Shown here: positions 1 through 8,591 of the stretch, one piece after another
Layout: every line of letters begins with the position of its first letter
Position numbering within the stretch: position 1 is the first letter of the stretch
Assembly: GCA_003218935.1 (NCBI GenBank)
Contig: QHPA01000070.1
Span: 13,207-30,507 of the forward strand
Origin: Verrucomicrobiota bacterium
Lineage (GTDB): Bacteria; Verrucomicrobiota; Verrucomicrobiia; Limisphaerales; AV2
Reading direction: 5' to 3'
DNA length: 17,301 nt
Made by a program: the position numbers and the translations under genes
The notes under the pieces: generated by a model
Seen by the model: only the letters and a program-made list of their open reading frames with translations
Database searches by the model: none
What the model was told of the DNA's origin: nothing

Positions 1-984
1 AGGGTTCACCCAGTAGCCGAGACAGTTTTTGTTCGTCGCCGGTTCATAGCGCATCATCACGCTGTGCGTAGTCGCGTCGCGCGCCAGGAGCGTGACGACG
101 CCCGACGCGTCCTGCCTGATCGGTTCTCCTTCCGGCGCGGACCGCAAGGTCACGGCCTTGAGATTCATCACCGCGCCACCTTTGAGCGTCTGGCAACTCG
201 CGCGCAATGTGAACGGTTCGGCTTTGGAGAGATAGAGGCGGCCAATCGGCATCGTCTGGTAGCGATACCAACTGCCCGTGGACGGACGCGCGACGGTGAA
301 CGTGCGGCCCGCGATGTCGAATTGGAGCTCCGTGCCGTCGCCGCCGTCGGCGGAGAAGGCGAGTTCCAGATCATACATGCCCCAGCGCGTCGGCTTGAAT
401 TCCCAACTGACGGAGTCCTTCGGGTCGGTCCAGAACCCGATTCGATGATTGCCCGGATGCGACTCCAGCTTTGCGCGGCTGCCCTGGACCCGGGCGTCGA
501 GCGCGGAGAAAACGATGCGTCCGTCGGCGAATTGAGTCGTGCGCTCGGCGGTTTCGAGCGAGATGCGCGCAGGCAAAGTCGGTGGAGATTCCGTCGGAAC
601 CTCAAGGTCCATCTGGGTGGCGTCGGTGTTGAAGGCCCACTTGAGTGGTTGCCGTTTGGAACCGTTGAGCAAATCCGCAGCCGTGATGTTGGGGAACGGC
701 GTGGGGAGTGGCAATTTCCCGTCCGCCGGCCACGAGCGGACTTCGAGGAGGAGCATGCCGGCCGAGTTGGTCGCCTGAGTGATGCGGCCCCAGGCGGGTT
801 GACTGAACGATGAAACCTGTGGCTCCTCTCCGAATGCCGCATAGATCAGGTCCATGACGACTGCCAAGCCCAAGCCCAAGGTGAACAGGAGACGACGTAA
901 GGAGTCTCTGTTTTTTTCACTGACGGCAGTGTCCTTCTCACAGTGATCTTCCGGCCTGTTTACAGATAAACGCGGCTTGTTCAT
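1..984 (-). CDS. Secreted protein with tandem carbohydrate-binding-like beta-sandwich modules (C-terminus beyond window)
   Basis: The frame is open from an ATG at 984 to the window edge (328 codons, no stop), so the C-terminus is missing. Residues about 30-52 (RRLLFTLGLGLAVVMDLIYA) form a basic-plus-hydrophobic export signal with an unusually long hydrophilic stretch before it, which is why the upstream ATG was kept; an internal Met in the hydrophobic core is a poor alternative. A module around residues 165-290 carries GFWTDPKDSVSWEF and later GGAVMNLKAVTLR. This resembles the galactose-binding-like or DUF5077-like beta-sandwich modules found on sulfatases and alpha-L-fucosidases of Planctomycetes and Verrucomicrobia. 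A second copy begins near residue 311 (MRYEPATNKNCLGYWVNP) and runs off the window. An extracellular glycan-binding role is inferred; any catalytic domain would lie outside. No clear Shine-Dalgarno site precedes the start. Confidence 0.72.
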   Translation of the reverse strand, partial: MNKPRLSVNRPEDHCEKDTAVSEKNRDSLRRLLFTLGLGLAVVMDLIYAAFGEEPQVSSFSQPAWGRITQATNSAGMLLLEVRSWPADGKLPLPTPFPNITAADLLNGSKRQPLKWAFNTDATQMDLEVPTESPPTLPARISLETAERTTQFADGRIVFSALDARVQGSRAKLESHPGNHRIGFWTDPKDSVSWEFKPTRWGMYDLELAFSADGGDGTELQFDIAGRTFTVARPSTGSWYRYQTMPIGRLYLSKAEPFTLRASCQTLKGGAVMNLKAVTLRSAPEGEPIRQDASGVVTLLARDATTHSVMMRYEPATNKNCLGYWVNP

Positions 985-1031
985 CAGCGTGGCTTTAGAG
1001 TGGTTGTCAAAAGTAATTTCCGCTATTGAAC

Positions 1032-1089
1032 GGTGGCCACGCTCTGCGGGTCGCAGACCCGCGCTCCGGAGCGCGCCTCTGTGAGGCGC
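1032..1089. repeat. Array of four consecutive palindromes/hairpins
   Basis: Four self-complementary units follow one another: GTGGCCAC (1033-1040); GCGGGTC, loop GCA, GACCCGC (1046-1062); GCGCTCCGGAGCGC (1061-1074); and GCGCCTC, loop TGT, GAGGCGC (1073-1089). Neighbouring units share their GC ends. The block lies between the start of the secreted protein (984) and the stop of the lipoprotein (1222). It could be a dispersed repeat or a multi-hairpin RNA or terminator region. The opening GGTGGCCACG also starts the hairpin block near 11706. Confidence 0.7.
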
Positions 1090-1221
1090 AGGACTCTCGC
1101 CGCCCCAACGATCCGGAAATTTGTTTTAGCAATCACTCCGGTCTTGGTTAGTTTTACAAAGTCCGGATTTCTAGTCAGAGCCTCCTCACGTCGGCTACTA
1201 CGAGTCTGGATTATTTTTCGA

Positions 1222-1656
1222 CTACCGTCCCCGTGCCGCGCGAATCATTTCGACGGCGGCTTTACCGCGCGGGTCACCGTTGCCGGCGGCCTCGATCGCG
1301 CGGCTGTAGGCCTCTTGCAAGGCATTTCGATACGCGGCCGCGTCTTTCTCAGAGAATTGGACTCCACTGATTCTGATCTTGAGCAACTGGGCCGCCGCCT
1401 CGTCATAAGAACCGCCGCGCAACGATTTCTCCGCATCCGCCACTGCCTGCCGGACCTCGGTGGATTCGACCTTTTTGACGGGAGCGTTCGCTTCCGGAGG
1501 TTGCGCCACCCCCTCGGCGTGTCGCGAGGCGTCCGCCGAAGCGCTCGTCGCCTGCGGAGGTTTTCTGCCGCAAGCACTGAACAGGAGACCGCACGCCAGC
1601 GCACCGACGCACACCCGCCACGTCGCTGAAGGGACGGAGCGGGACAAGGCTGTCAT
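1222..1656 (-). CDS. Small lipoprotein of unknown function
   Basis: This encodes about 144 residues from the ATG at 1656, chosen because MTALSRSVPSATWRVCVGALACGLLFSAC then forms a compact lipoprotein signal ending in a lipobox (LFSAC). An in-frame ATG at 1707 would add 17 residues ahead of the signal and is less likely. After the lipid-anchored Cys comes a low-complexity Ala/Pro/Ser linker, then a helical segment (VRQAVADAEKSLRGGSYDEAAAQLLKI) whose A-x-x-x-L-x-x-G-x-Y-x-x-A spacing resembles one TPR helix pair. It is probably anchored in the outer or inner membrane. It lies 127 bp downstream of the pseudopilin on the same strand, so cotranscription is possible but unproven. I do not recognise a named family. 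Confidence 0.75.
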   Translation of the reverse strand: MTALSRSVPSATWRVCVGALACGLLFSACGRKPPQATSASADASRHAEGVAQPPEANAPVKKVESTEVRQAVADAEKSLRGGSYDEAAAQLLKIRISGVQFSEKDAAAYRNALQEAYSRAIEAAGNGDPRGKAAVEMIRAARGR

Positions 1657-1736
1657 TAGATTGAGAATGCGAGGAGCTAGTGTGGTGTCCCTAACGCTTC
1701 TTAACATTGACGCCGACCAAGCAGGAAACAGCAGCG

Positions 1737-1755
1737 CCCCTCACCCTGCCCTCAC
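1737..1755. repeat. Truncated half-copy of the nested-hairpin repeat
   Basis: The 19 bases read CCCCTCACCCTGCCCTCAC and match the left half of the complete element at 2752-2769 with few differences. The right half and the pairing partners are absent. It sits between the lipoprotein and pseudopilin genes. Confidence 0.5.
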
Positions 1756-1783
1756 ATTGCATGAGTATTTCTGTGACATAAGA

Positions 1784-2629
<846 letters not shown>

Positions 2630-2679
2630 GATAAACAAGCATATCGGGGCAAGCCTGTATGTCAACGACGCGCGTAGAT

Positions 2680-2723
2680 GCGTAATTGCATTTGCGGTGG
2701 GGCGAGACTCCGTCGAGCCCTGA
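2680..2723 (-). repeat. Half-site of the GGTGGGGCGAGACTCC dispersed palindrome
   Basis: 2696-2711 is GGTGGGGCGAGACTCC and 2715-2723 is GAGCCCTGA. These are identical to the arms of the full palindrome at 8422-8494. Similarity continues upstream (ATTGCATTTGC against GTTGCATTCTC) and matches the reverse complement of about 8467-8510. Only one arm is present here, so this copy cannot form the long hairpin. Confidence 0.8.
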
Positions 2724-2733
2724 TTCATTGGGA

Positions 2734-2822
2734 CCATGAACCACATTGGCACCCCTCTCCCTGCCCTCTCCCCGCAAGGCGGGGAGAGGGTGGCCGAAGG
2801 CCGGGAGAGGGGCGGTTCATGG
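2734..2822. repeat. Nested-hairpin dispersed repeat, copy 1 (branched palindrome)
   Basis: Outer arms CCATGAACC (2734-2742) and GGTTCATGG (2814-2822) enclose a second pair, CCCCTCTCCC (2752-2761) and GGGAGAGGGG (2803-2812). Inside lie two hairpins: a 12-bp stem CCCTCTCCCCGC (2764-2775) with loop AAG, and a GGCC-GAA-GGCC stem (2792-2802). The predicted fold is a multi-branch structure. It sits 33 bp past the stop of the downstream lyase gene, so a transcript-end or terminator role is possible. A second copy is at 11932-12011. Confidence 0.8.
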
Positions 2823-2854
2823 AAGGCCCGGCCGCCTGAACTTGCACGCTTGCG

Positions 2855-3793
2855 CTACGCAGCGCGGGCGCTCCCTGACGAGACTTTTCGTTGTTTTGGG
2901 ACTGTTGGCCGGTTCGCGATACCGTCGTGGATGACCGTCAAAATCCGTTTCCGTTCCTCGCCCACGAGCGGCAAACGCGGGGCGCGAACCCACTCGGCGC
3001 CCAGGCCGCATTCCTGCACCGCCAGCTTGATGTATTGCACGAACTTCGTGTGGACGTCGAGGTGCAGCAGCGGCATGAACCATCGGTAAATTTCGCGCGC
3101 CTTGTCCCATTGGCCGCGGCGGGTCAGTTCCCAGAAGTATTGATTCTCGGCCGGGAAGGCGATGCCGCTGCCGGCCACCCAGCCGTCGATGCCGAGGATG
3201 GCGCACTCCAGCACCAGATCATCCACACCGGTGAAGATGGCGTAACGATCACCAACAGTGTTGCGCAGGTCGGTGATGCGGCGTGTGTCGCCGGAGCTTT
3301 CCTTGAGCGCGACGAAGTTTTTCTGGTCCGCCAGCTCCGCGAACATCTCGGGTGTGATGTCATTCGCGTAGCTGATCGGGTTGTTGTAAATCATGATCGG
3401 CAATCCGCTCGCCTTCGCTACCGTGCGGAAGTGTGTCATCGTTTCGTGAGGATCGCCCTTGTAGAGCATCGCCGGCATCAGCATGAAACCGTCGAGACCG
3501 AGCCGCTCGCTATCGCGCACGTATCGGCAAGCCTCGGCGGTGCTGCTCTCGGCGACACCGCTGAGCACCGGCACGCGGCCATTCACGGATTTCACCATCG
3601 CCTGGATGAGGCGCCGTTTTTCTTCGGCGGTGAGCGTCTGGTTTTCCCCGAGCGAACCGAGAAAAATAATGCCGGCGACGCCGGACTGGATGAGGACGTC
3701 GGCGTGGCGCGCCGTCGCGTCGAGATCGAGCGAGCCGTCTTTTTTCATTTGCGTGGTGACGGCCGGGAAAACGCCTTGCCAGTGGGGTTTCAT
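2855..3793 (-). CDS. Dihydrodipicolinate synthase / N-acetylneuraminate lyase superfamily protein
   Basis: 312 residues from the ATG at 3793 (MKPHWQGVFPAVTTQM); a further-upstream start at 3844 would add 17 basic residues outside the usual family fold. The TIM-barrel lyase family uses a Schiff-base lysine to make or break carbon-carbon bonds of pyruvate-type substrates. Visible here are the substrate loop GSLGE (46-50; usually G-T-T-G-E), the catalytic Tyr in IMIYNNP (Y136) and the Schiff-base Lys in VALKESSGD (K164), followed by the glycine-rich GWVAGSGIAFP segment. Length is slightly above the usual 290-300, with a basic tail. Specificity cannot be read from sequence; DapA itself is not certain, and sugar-acid or hydroxyproline-pathway lyases are alternatives. 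It is transcribed away from the kinase gene across a 189-bp gap. Confidence 0.88.
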   Translation of the reverse strand: MKPHWQGVFPAVTTQMKKDGSLDLDATARHADVLIQSGVAGIIFLGSLGENQTLTAEEKRRLIQAMVKSVNGRVPVLSGVAESSTAEACRYVRDSERLGLDGFMLMPAMLYKGDPHETMTHFRTVAKASGLPIMIYNNPISYANDITPEMFAELADQKNFVALKESSGDTRRITDLRNTVGDRYAIFTGVDDLVLECAILGIDGWVAGSGIAFPAENQYFWELTRRGQWDKAREIYRWFMPLLHLDVHTKFVQYIKLAVQECGLGAEWVRAPRLPLVGEERKRILTVIHDGIANRPTVPKQRKVSSGSARAA

Positions 3794-3982
3794 GAATTTG
3801 CCGCTGCTTCTTTTGCGGGTTTGTGGCCGACCGCTCAAGGGCAAAATGACATGCAGTTTGGAGGTTGACGGCCTCGGAGAACGATCTCATGCCAACCGGC
3901 GACATCGCTCACTCCGTCGATCTGGCTTGGACGCAAAATTTCCTGTAACCTGGCGCTCACGATTCCTCAGGAAACTGCAGGT

Positions 3983-6001
3983 ATGAGCAATGAAGCCAAA
4001 ACCTGTCCGGGCTGCGGGTCACCCATTCCCGACAACGCGCCTGGCGGGCTGTGCCCCAAATGCCTGCTGGCGGGCGCGGCCGCGACGACCGGTGCCGGCG
4101 CCACGCTCGACAAACGACTCGCGCCGCCATCCATACATTCACTGGTCGCGGCGTTTCCACAGCTTGAAATCGTTGAACTCATCGGCCAGGGAGGGATGGG
4201 ATTTGTTTATCGCGCCCGTCAACCAAAGCTCGATCGCGCCGTGGCGCTAAAAATCCTGCCCCAGGCGTTCGCCGGGGACCCGGCGTTTGCCGAACGCTTC
4301 GCCCGTGAAGGCCGGTTGTTGGCGCGGCTGAATCATCCGAACATCGTGAGCGTTTACGACTTCGGCCAGGCCAACGGCTTCTTTTACCTGCTGATGGAAT
4401 TTGTGGACGGCGTCAACCTCCGGCAGGCGATGCGCGCGAGCCGCTTCACGCCGGGACAGGCCCTGACGATCGTGCCCAAGGTCTGCGAGGCGCTCCAATA
4501 CGCGCATGACGAAGGGGTACTCCACCGCGACATCAAACCGGAGAACATCCTGCTCGACACGAAGGGCCGGGTGAAGATCGCCGACTTCGGCATCGCCAAA
4601 ATGGTCGGCGCGGATCAGCCGGCGAGCGGCATTACCGCCAGCGGCGCGGCGCTCGGCACGCCGCATTACATGGCGCCGGAACAAATCGAGAAACCGGCCG
4701 AGGTTGATCATCGCGCGGACATTTACTCGCTCGGCGTTGTGTTTTACGAACTCCTCACCGGCGAACTGCCGCTCGGACGCTTCGCTCCGCCTTCCGCTAA
4801 AACTCCGGTCAATGCGCAGGTGGATGAAGTGGTGCTGAAGGCGCTGGAAAAGGAACGCGAGCGACGGCAGCAGAGCGCGGGTGAGATGAAAACAGAGGTG
4901 GAGACGGCTTCAAAGGGAGAGAATCCTCAAACGGCTTCAAGGCAAACTTCAACGACAGGCACACCTGACGCCATTTCGTTAAGGATAAGCCCCGAGATGA
5001 AACCGTTGGTGTTGCTCGGACTGGTCATTGCGTTAGCGTACGGAGCCGCTCGGTCGTTAGGGAAGATTCGTGTTCTAATTTCGGAACTGTTGCTCACCTG
5101 GCAATCGCCCTACAATCTCGGCGGGAAAATGATTGTCACCCTTGTTTGTGGACTCTTCGGTTATTTTCTCTGGCTGGTCTGGAAGTACCGGCAGCGCTTG
5201 CTTGCTCCGTTTGGAATTGCGCCGCAACCGTCCGTCACCCGACACGGCGCCGAAACCTCCCTATCGCTGGACGGCATTCTTTATTTAGCGGCCTCCGCGA
5301 CATTGCTGGTCATGACCGCCAACCTGATGAGCGTCATATTATTGCCCGTCAGTTCATTTGTCTTGGTGACAACTGGCGGGGCGCGATTCGTGCTGTCGCC
5401 CGCTTCGTTGCAGGCCGGACCATTCGGTTTGCCGACAAACGGCCGGATGGGGCCTGGCGGGCTGGCGCTGCTCGTCTTCATGGCTTTGAGCGGCTGGCTT
5501 GCATGGAGAGACTCCAAAAGACATGACCACATCGAAGCGCCAGTCAACCCGCCGGCCTGGTTGAAGCGAGCGGGGCTTCTGTTTTTCGGTGCCGGCGTTC
5601 TGGCACTTTTCATCAGCGCACTGGAAACGGCCCCGTCTCGGTCCGTCTTCCATTCCGCAACGTTTGCCATCGTCACCGGGGTCGCATTGCTTACCCGAGA
5701 CCGAACGTGGCGCTCAGTGGCATTGGCGTTGAACTGGCTGGGACTGGGCACGGGATTACTCTTACTCGGATTTGGAAACTTACTCGGATTTGGAAACTTT
5801 TGGATACATGAACTTATCCCCGGAGGCGTGTCCCGCATCGCGCCATTTTTGCCTTTGCCGAGTGTCATCTTCCTTGCCTTGGGATTGGCCTGTAACATTT
5901 TGTTCATCACCGGGCTTTGGTTGCTCAATCGACCTGACGTGTTGCCTGAATTCGGACTGGCACGGAAAGGTCCGATCAAAAATGTCTTGCCGGCGCGATA
6001 G
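3983..6001 (+). CDS. Zinc-ribbon Ser/Thr protein kinase with polytopic membrane C-terminus
   Basis: 672 residues. The N-terminus is a zinc ribbon (C8-x2-C11 and C24-x2-C27). A Hanks-type kinase domain follows from about residue 61 to 325: glycine loop GQGGMG (68-73), ATP-binding K90, alphaC E109, catalytic HRD (181-183) with K185 and N188, DFG (201-203) and APE (231-233), so it should be active. A short linker rich in Thr, Ser and Gln leads to about eight or nine hydrophobic segments (residues ~340-655), giving a cytoplasmic kinase with a C-terminal membrane domain. Kinases of this build are common in PVC bacteria. The sigma-factor gene starts 57 bp downstream on the same strand, suggesting a shared transcript and signalling role. 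The signal sensed is unknown. A small in-frame duplication lies at 5762-5797. Confidence 0.93.
   Translation: MSNEAKTCPGCGSPIPDNAPGGLCPKCLLAGAAATTGAGATLDKRLAPPSIHSLVAAFPQLEIVELIGQGGMGFVYRARQPKLDRAVALKILPQAFAGDPAFAERFAREGRLLARLNHPNIVSVYDFGQANGFFYLLMEFVDGVNLRQAMRASRFTPGQALTIVPKVCEALQYAHDEGVLHRDIKPENILLDTKGRVKIADFGIAKMVGADQPASGITASGAALGTPHYMAPEQIEKPAEVDHRADIYSLGVVFYELLTGELPLGRFAPPSAKTPVNAQVDEVVLKALEKERERRQQSAGEMKTEVETASKGENPQTASRQTSTTGTPDAISLRISPEMKPLVLLGLVIALAYGAARSLGKIRVLISELLLTWQSPYNLGGKMIVTLVCGLFGYFLWLVWKYRQRLLAPFGIAPQPSVTRHGAETSLSLDGILYLAASATLLVMTANLMSVILLPVSSFVLVTTGGARFVLSPASLQAGPFGLPTNGRMGPGGLALLVFMALSGWLAWRDSKRHDHIEAPVNPPAWLKRAGLLFFGAGVLALFISALETAPSRSVFHSATFAIVTGVALLTRDRTWRSVALALNWLGLGTGLLLLGFGNLLGFGNFWIHELIPGGVSRIAPFLPLPSVIFLALGLACNILFITGLWLLNRPDVLPEFGLARKGPIKNVLPAR
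5762..5797 (+). repeat. Tandem 18-bp duplication inside kinase gene
   Basis: The unit TTACTCGGATTTGGAAAC occurs twice in direct succession (5762-5779 and 5780-5797). It is in frame and encodes LLGFGN twice within or at the end of a membrane segment. The exact identity suggests a recent slippage event that left the reading frame intact. Confidence 0.95.
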
Positions 6002-6058
6002 GCGGCCGAGACTCGAACAACGGTCCGTTGCCTCCATGCTCGCCTGCGGACAATCGTC

Positions 6059-6793
6059 ATGAGTTCGTCCAACGACACCTCGCGTCCCGCAGTCTTCGCC
6101 ACCACGCAATGGACGCGTGTGCTGGCCGCGCGCGGCGAGTCGCCGGATGCGCGCGCGGCGCTCAGCGAGCTGTGCGAGGCGTACTACCGGCCGGTGCTTG
6201 CTTTCATCCGGAGCTGGACGGGGGACGACGACCGTGCCCGCGATCTGACGCACGATTTCTTTTCGCGGCTGTTGGGCGGAAAAGGCGTCGCGGGCGTGGA
6301 CCCGCAGCGCGGCCGTTTTCGCTCCTTTTTGCTCGGCGCGGCAAAACACTTTCTGGCCGACGTGCGCGATCGCGAATTGGCCGCCCGGCGTGGCGGGCAG
6401 CACGAGCACGTTCCACTGAAGCCGGAAACCGACACCTCGCCGGGCACCGATCCGCTCGATCCGCAAACGCCACGGTTCGAGATGGAATTTGACCGCCAGT
6501 GGGCTCTGACCATTCTGGACCGGGTGTTGAAGGCGCTCGCCTCAGAGCACGAGCAGGCTGGAAAGTCGCGGCAGTTCGAGGTCCTGAAAGGGTGGCTTAC
6601 AGGAGACGTCGAGGGCCGGTCGCAGGCCACTGCCGCCGCGCCACTCGGGATGCACGAGGGAGCGGTCAAGGTGGCGATTCACCGGCTGCGCAGACAGTTT
6701 CGCGAGCTTGTAAAACGGGAAATCGCGCAGACGCTGGACGACCCGGCGCAGGTGGCCGACGAACTGCGTTACCTCCTCTCAATCCTGGCATGA
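6059..6793 (+). CDS. ECF-like sigma-70 family RNA polymerase sigma factor
   Basis: 244 residues from the ATG at 6059. The region 2 equivalent is DDDRARDLTHDFFSRLLG with the following RFRSFLLGAAKHFLADVRDRE; the region 4 helix-turn-helix is GMHEGAVKVAIHRLRRQFRELVKREI. A longer linker than usual (about residues 115-160) separates the two, and a short tail (PAQVADELRYLLSILA) ends the protein. This build matches the sigma factors that neighbour Ser/Thr kinases in Planctomycetes and Verrucomicrobia. It would direct RNA polymerase to a dedicated promoter set; the targets are not visible. It follows the kinase gene by 57 bp and converges with the patatin gene, the two stops lying 20 bp apart. No anti-sigma factor is present, so control by the upstream kinase is a reasonable inference, not shown. 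Confidence 0.88.
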   Translation: MSSSNDTSRPAVFATTQWTRVLAARGESPDARAALSELCEAYYRPVLAFIRSWTGDDDRARDLTHDFFSRLLGGKGVAGVDPQRGRFRSFLLGAAKHFLADVRDRELAARRGGQHEHVPLKPETDTSPGTDPLDPQTPRFEMEFDRQWALTILDRVLKALASEHEQAGKSRQFEVLKGWLTGDVEGRSQATAAAPLGMHEGAVKVAIHRLRRQFRELVKREIAQTLDDPAQVADELRYLLSILA

Positions 6794-6813
6794 CCGAGCG
6801 GTCGAAATGACCT

Positions 6814-8220
6814 TCATCTGTTCAACTCGCGCAGCAACTTCTGGTAATTCTCCGATTGGCGGAGCAACCGGGCGGCGACCGCGCGCAATCGGTCCACTGT
6901 TTCGGGCGGCAGTTTGAACGAGGTCGGCAGCTTCTTGAAAAATTTGCGCTCGGTTTCGTCCGAGAGCGCGTCGAAGTTCACTTCGATGGGATAGAATTGA
7001 AGTTGCTCGAGGAGCGATTTACCTGCACTGCCGCCGGAAGCGGCCGACGCAGGCGCAGTCGTGGACTGGCGGCGTTGATTGATTTCTCGTTGCCATTTTT
7101 CAACGGTCTCCTTGAACAACTCCACCGTTTCGAATGAATAGCGGCTGATCGGGACGCGCCCCGCGGCCTCGGCCACTTCGCGCAGGCCCGGTGATTTTTC
7201 CCGGCGGTCCACGCCTTCATCGGGCGCAACACTCGCGTTCACGACCACCAGCACGACCTTGCGTATCTGGTCCACTTGAAACCAAGGCATCCCGCGCCCC
7301 GCGTTCTCGCGCGTGACGATCCCCTCCAGCGGACCGCGCAAGCCGAGGTCATCCGCCAGGCCGCCGTCGAGCAGATGAATGAACGGACGATTCGTTGAAT
7401 CGAGGTAAGCGCGCGCCTCCAGGGCCTGGTTGCGGCGGCGCGTCGGAGCAGACGCATCCATCAGCGTGGATTGGACCCAGCCCGGCTCCGGCGAATCGCA
7501 GCTGCCCGCGTAGTTCCGCAGTGTAAGGGGACTCAACAGGATGGGGAAAGCCGAAGAAGCCGCCACCGCGCGGCTCAGCGGAAAGCTGGACAGGTCCGAG
7601 CAGAGCAGATCAAACTGGTCCTGGGTAAACTCAAAGCGCGAACCGAGCGACATATCGGTGGCGTTGATCATCAGAAATGGACGCCGTCCCAGCGCGAGCA
7701 AATCGTGGAATGTGTGCCTGCCGAACAGATGCCGGTCGTAATACTCGGCCGCCATGTCGATGCGGCTGAACTTTGGCGACGCCAGGCGCACCCAGTTGAT
7801 CGGTGAGGAATAAAGCGCCAGCAGCCGCCCCTGGACGTTTCGCTTGAGGAAACTGGATTCGAAATCACAAAAGATACGGTCGCCGTAAAGCGCGTAGTAC
7901 GCTGCGGTGAAACTTCCGCCCGACACAGACGAAATCAAATCCACTTCGTCCAGCAACCGGCGACGTTCCCCCTCCCAGACGATTTCCGTTTTCGCGAGTT
8001 CCTCGAGCACGCCATAGGAGAGCGCGGCGGCGCGCGTGCCGCCGCCGGAAAAAGCCAGCACGACAAACAAACTGTCCGAGTTGTTCGCGTGGGAGAGGTT
8101 GTTGAAGCGATAACCCGTCTCGGGCGCAGCGCTCGCCAGCGGTGCATTGACCGGATAATGCGCGCAGCCGCCCAGAGAGAGAGTCCACGCCAACAGGAAC
8201 TGAACCGGCAGCCGTTTCAT
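6814..8220 (-). CDS. Patatin-like phospholipase lipoprotein
   Basis: 468 residues from the ATG at 8220. MKRLPVQFLLAWTLSLGGC gives a lipobox with C19, so the protein is probably lipid-anchored. The patatin fold uses a Ser-Asp dyad for lipid acyl hydrolysis. Visible are the oxyanion loop FSGGGTRAAA (57-66), the nucleophile elbow ISSVSGGS with the likely nucleophile S100, and the DGG motif with D285 (HLLDGGLADDLGL). The elbow reads S-V-S-G-G rather than the classic G-x-S-x-G, a variant I associate with bacterial relatives of this kind. A charged, Ala/Ser-rich insert (about residues 385-410) and a helical tail follow. The frame is open upstream to 8460, but that extension is translated from the palindromic repeat and was rejected. 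The gene diverges from the metal ATPase and converges with the sigma factor. Confidence 0.9.
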   Translation of the reverse strand: MKRLPVQFLLAWTLSLGGCAHYPVNAPLASAAPETGYRFNNLSHANNSDSLFVVLAFSGGGTRAAALSYGVLEELAKTEIVWEGERRRLLDEVDLISSVSGGSFTAAYYALYGDRIFCDFESSFLKRNVQGRLLALYSSPINWVRLASPKFSRIDMAAEYYDRHLFGRHTFHDLLALGRRPFLMINATDMSLGSRFEFTQDQFDLLCSDLSSFPLSRAVAASSAFPILLSPLTLRNYAGSCDSPEPGWVQSTLMDASAPTRRRNQALEARAYLDSTNRPFIHLLDGGLADDLGLRGPLEGIVTRENAGRGMPWFQVDQIRKVVLVVVNASVAPDEGVDRREKSPGLREVAEAAGRVPISRYSFETVELFKETVEKWQREINQRRQSTTAPASAASGGSAGKSLLEQLQFYPIEVNFDALSDETERKFFKKLPTSFKLPPETVDRLRAVAARLLRQSENYQKLLRELNR

Positions 8221-8591
8221 CACGTGCGGGCCGCGATTCGCGGCAGGCGTCGTTGCTTCATTCAAACCAGATCTCATTCTGGCGTCGTCCAGGTTCACAC
8301 CTCTGTTCGACACAGCGAACTGTGGAATCGCTTCATCTTGTTTGGTCAAATTCCGCCCTCCTTTTTCCGTTATCCCGCGGGCAAAGTCAAAAGAAGGCGC
8401 GGACTGGTAGTGGCACAGTTTGGTGGGGCGAGACTCCCTCGAGCCCTGATTTCTGTCCATTGGAGCTCAGGGCTCAACGGAGTCTCGCCCCACCGAGAAT
8501 GCAACTGCACCGCCACCGGGGTCCGGCCAAAATTCCTGTTGAAAACGCCGCTTTGCCCGCGCCTGCGAAACGAGTAGGATGAAGATGGTTG
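8221..8591. other. Divergent intergenic region (patatin / metal ATPase)
   Basis: These 371 bases separate two divergent genes and must hold both promoters, but I see no convincing -35/-10 pair for either. The only clear structure is the long palindrome at 8422-8494. The segments 8221-8421 and 8495-8575 hold nothing I recognise. An AGGA about 12 nt before the ATG at 8592 may be a weak ribosome-binding site. Confidence 0.6.
8422..8494. repeat. Long imperfect palindrome (dispersed repeat, complete copy)
   Basis: The left arm is GGTGGGGCGAGACTCC (8422-8437), CTC, GAGCCCTGA (8441-8449). The right arm is TCAGGGCTC (8467-8475), AAC, GGAGTCTCGCCCCACC (8479-8494). The arms pair over 16 plus 9 bases with one 3-base mismatch block, around a 17-nt loop. 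A half-site with the same arm sequence lies at 2680-2723, so this is a dispersed element and not a gene-specific operator. Confidence 0.88.

Noticed and set aside
64..813. Plus-strand open frame of 249 codons
   Set aside because: Its composition is Arg-rich and featureless; the opposite-strand frame has a signal peptide and a family-like module.
2630..2752. 41-residue extension of the pseudopilin
   Set aside because: It is repeat-derived, and the prepilin leader must be short, as given by the ATG at 2629.
2891..3868. Plus-strand open frame of 325 codons
   Set aside because: It is a shadow of the lyase gene, whose catalytic motifs are clear on the other strand.
3939..3974. Inverted repeat TTTCCTG / CAGGAAA just before the kinase start
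   Set aside because: The 7-bp arms with a 22-nt gap are weak and could be chance; no other operator evidence.
8221..8460. 80-residue N-terminal extension of the patatin-like protein
   Set aside because: The extension is translated from the palindromic repeat and hides a good lipoprotein signal starting at 8220.
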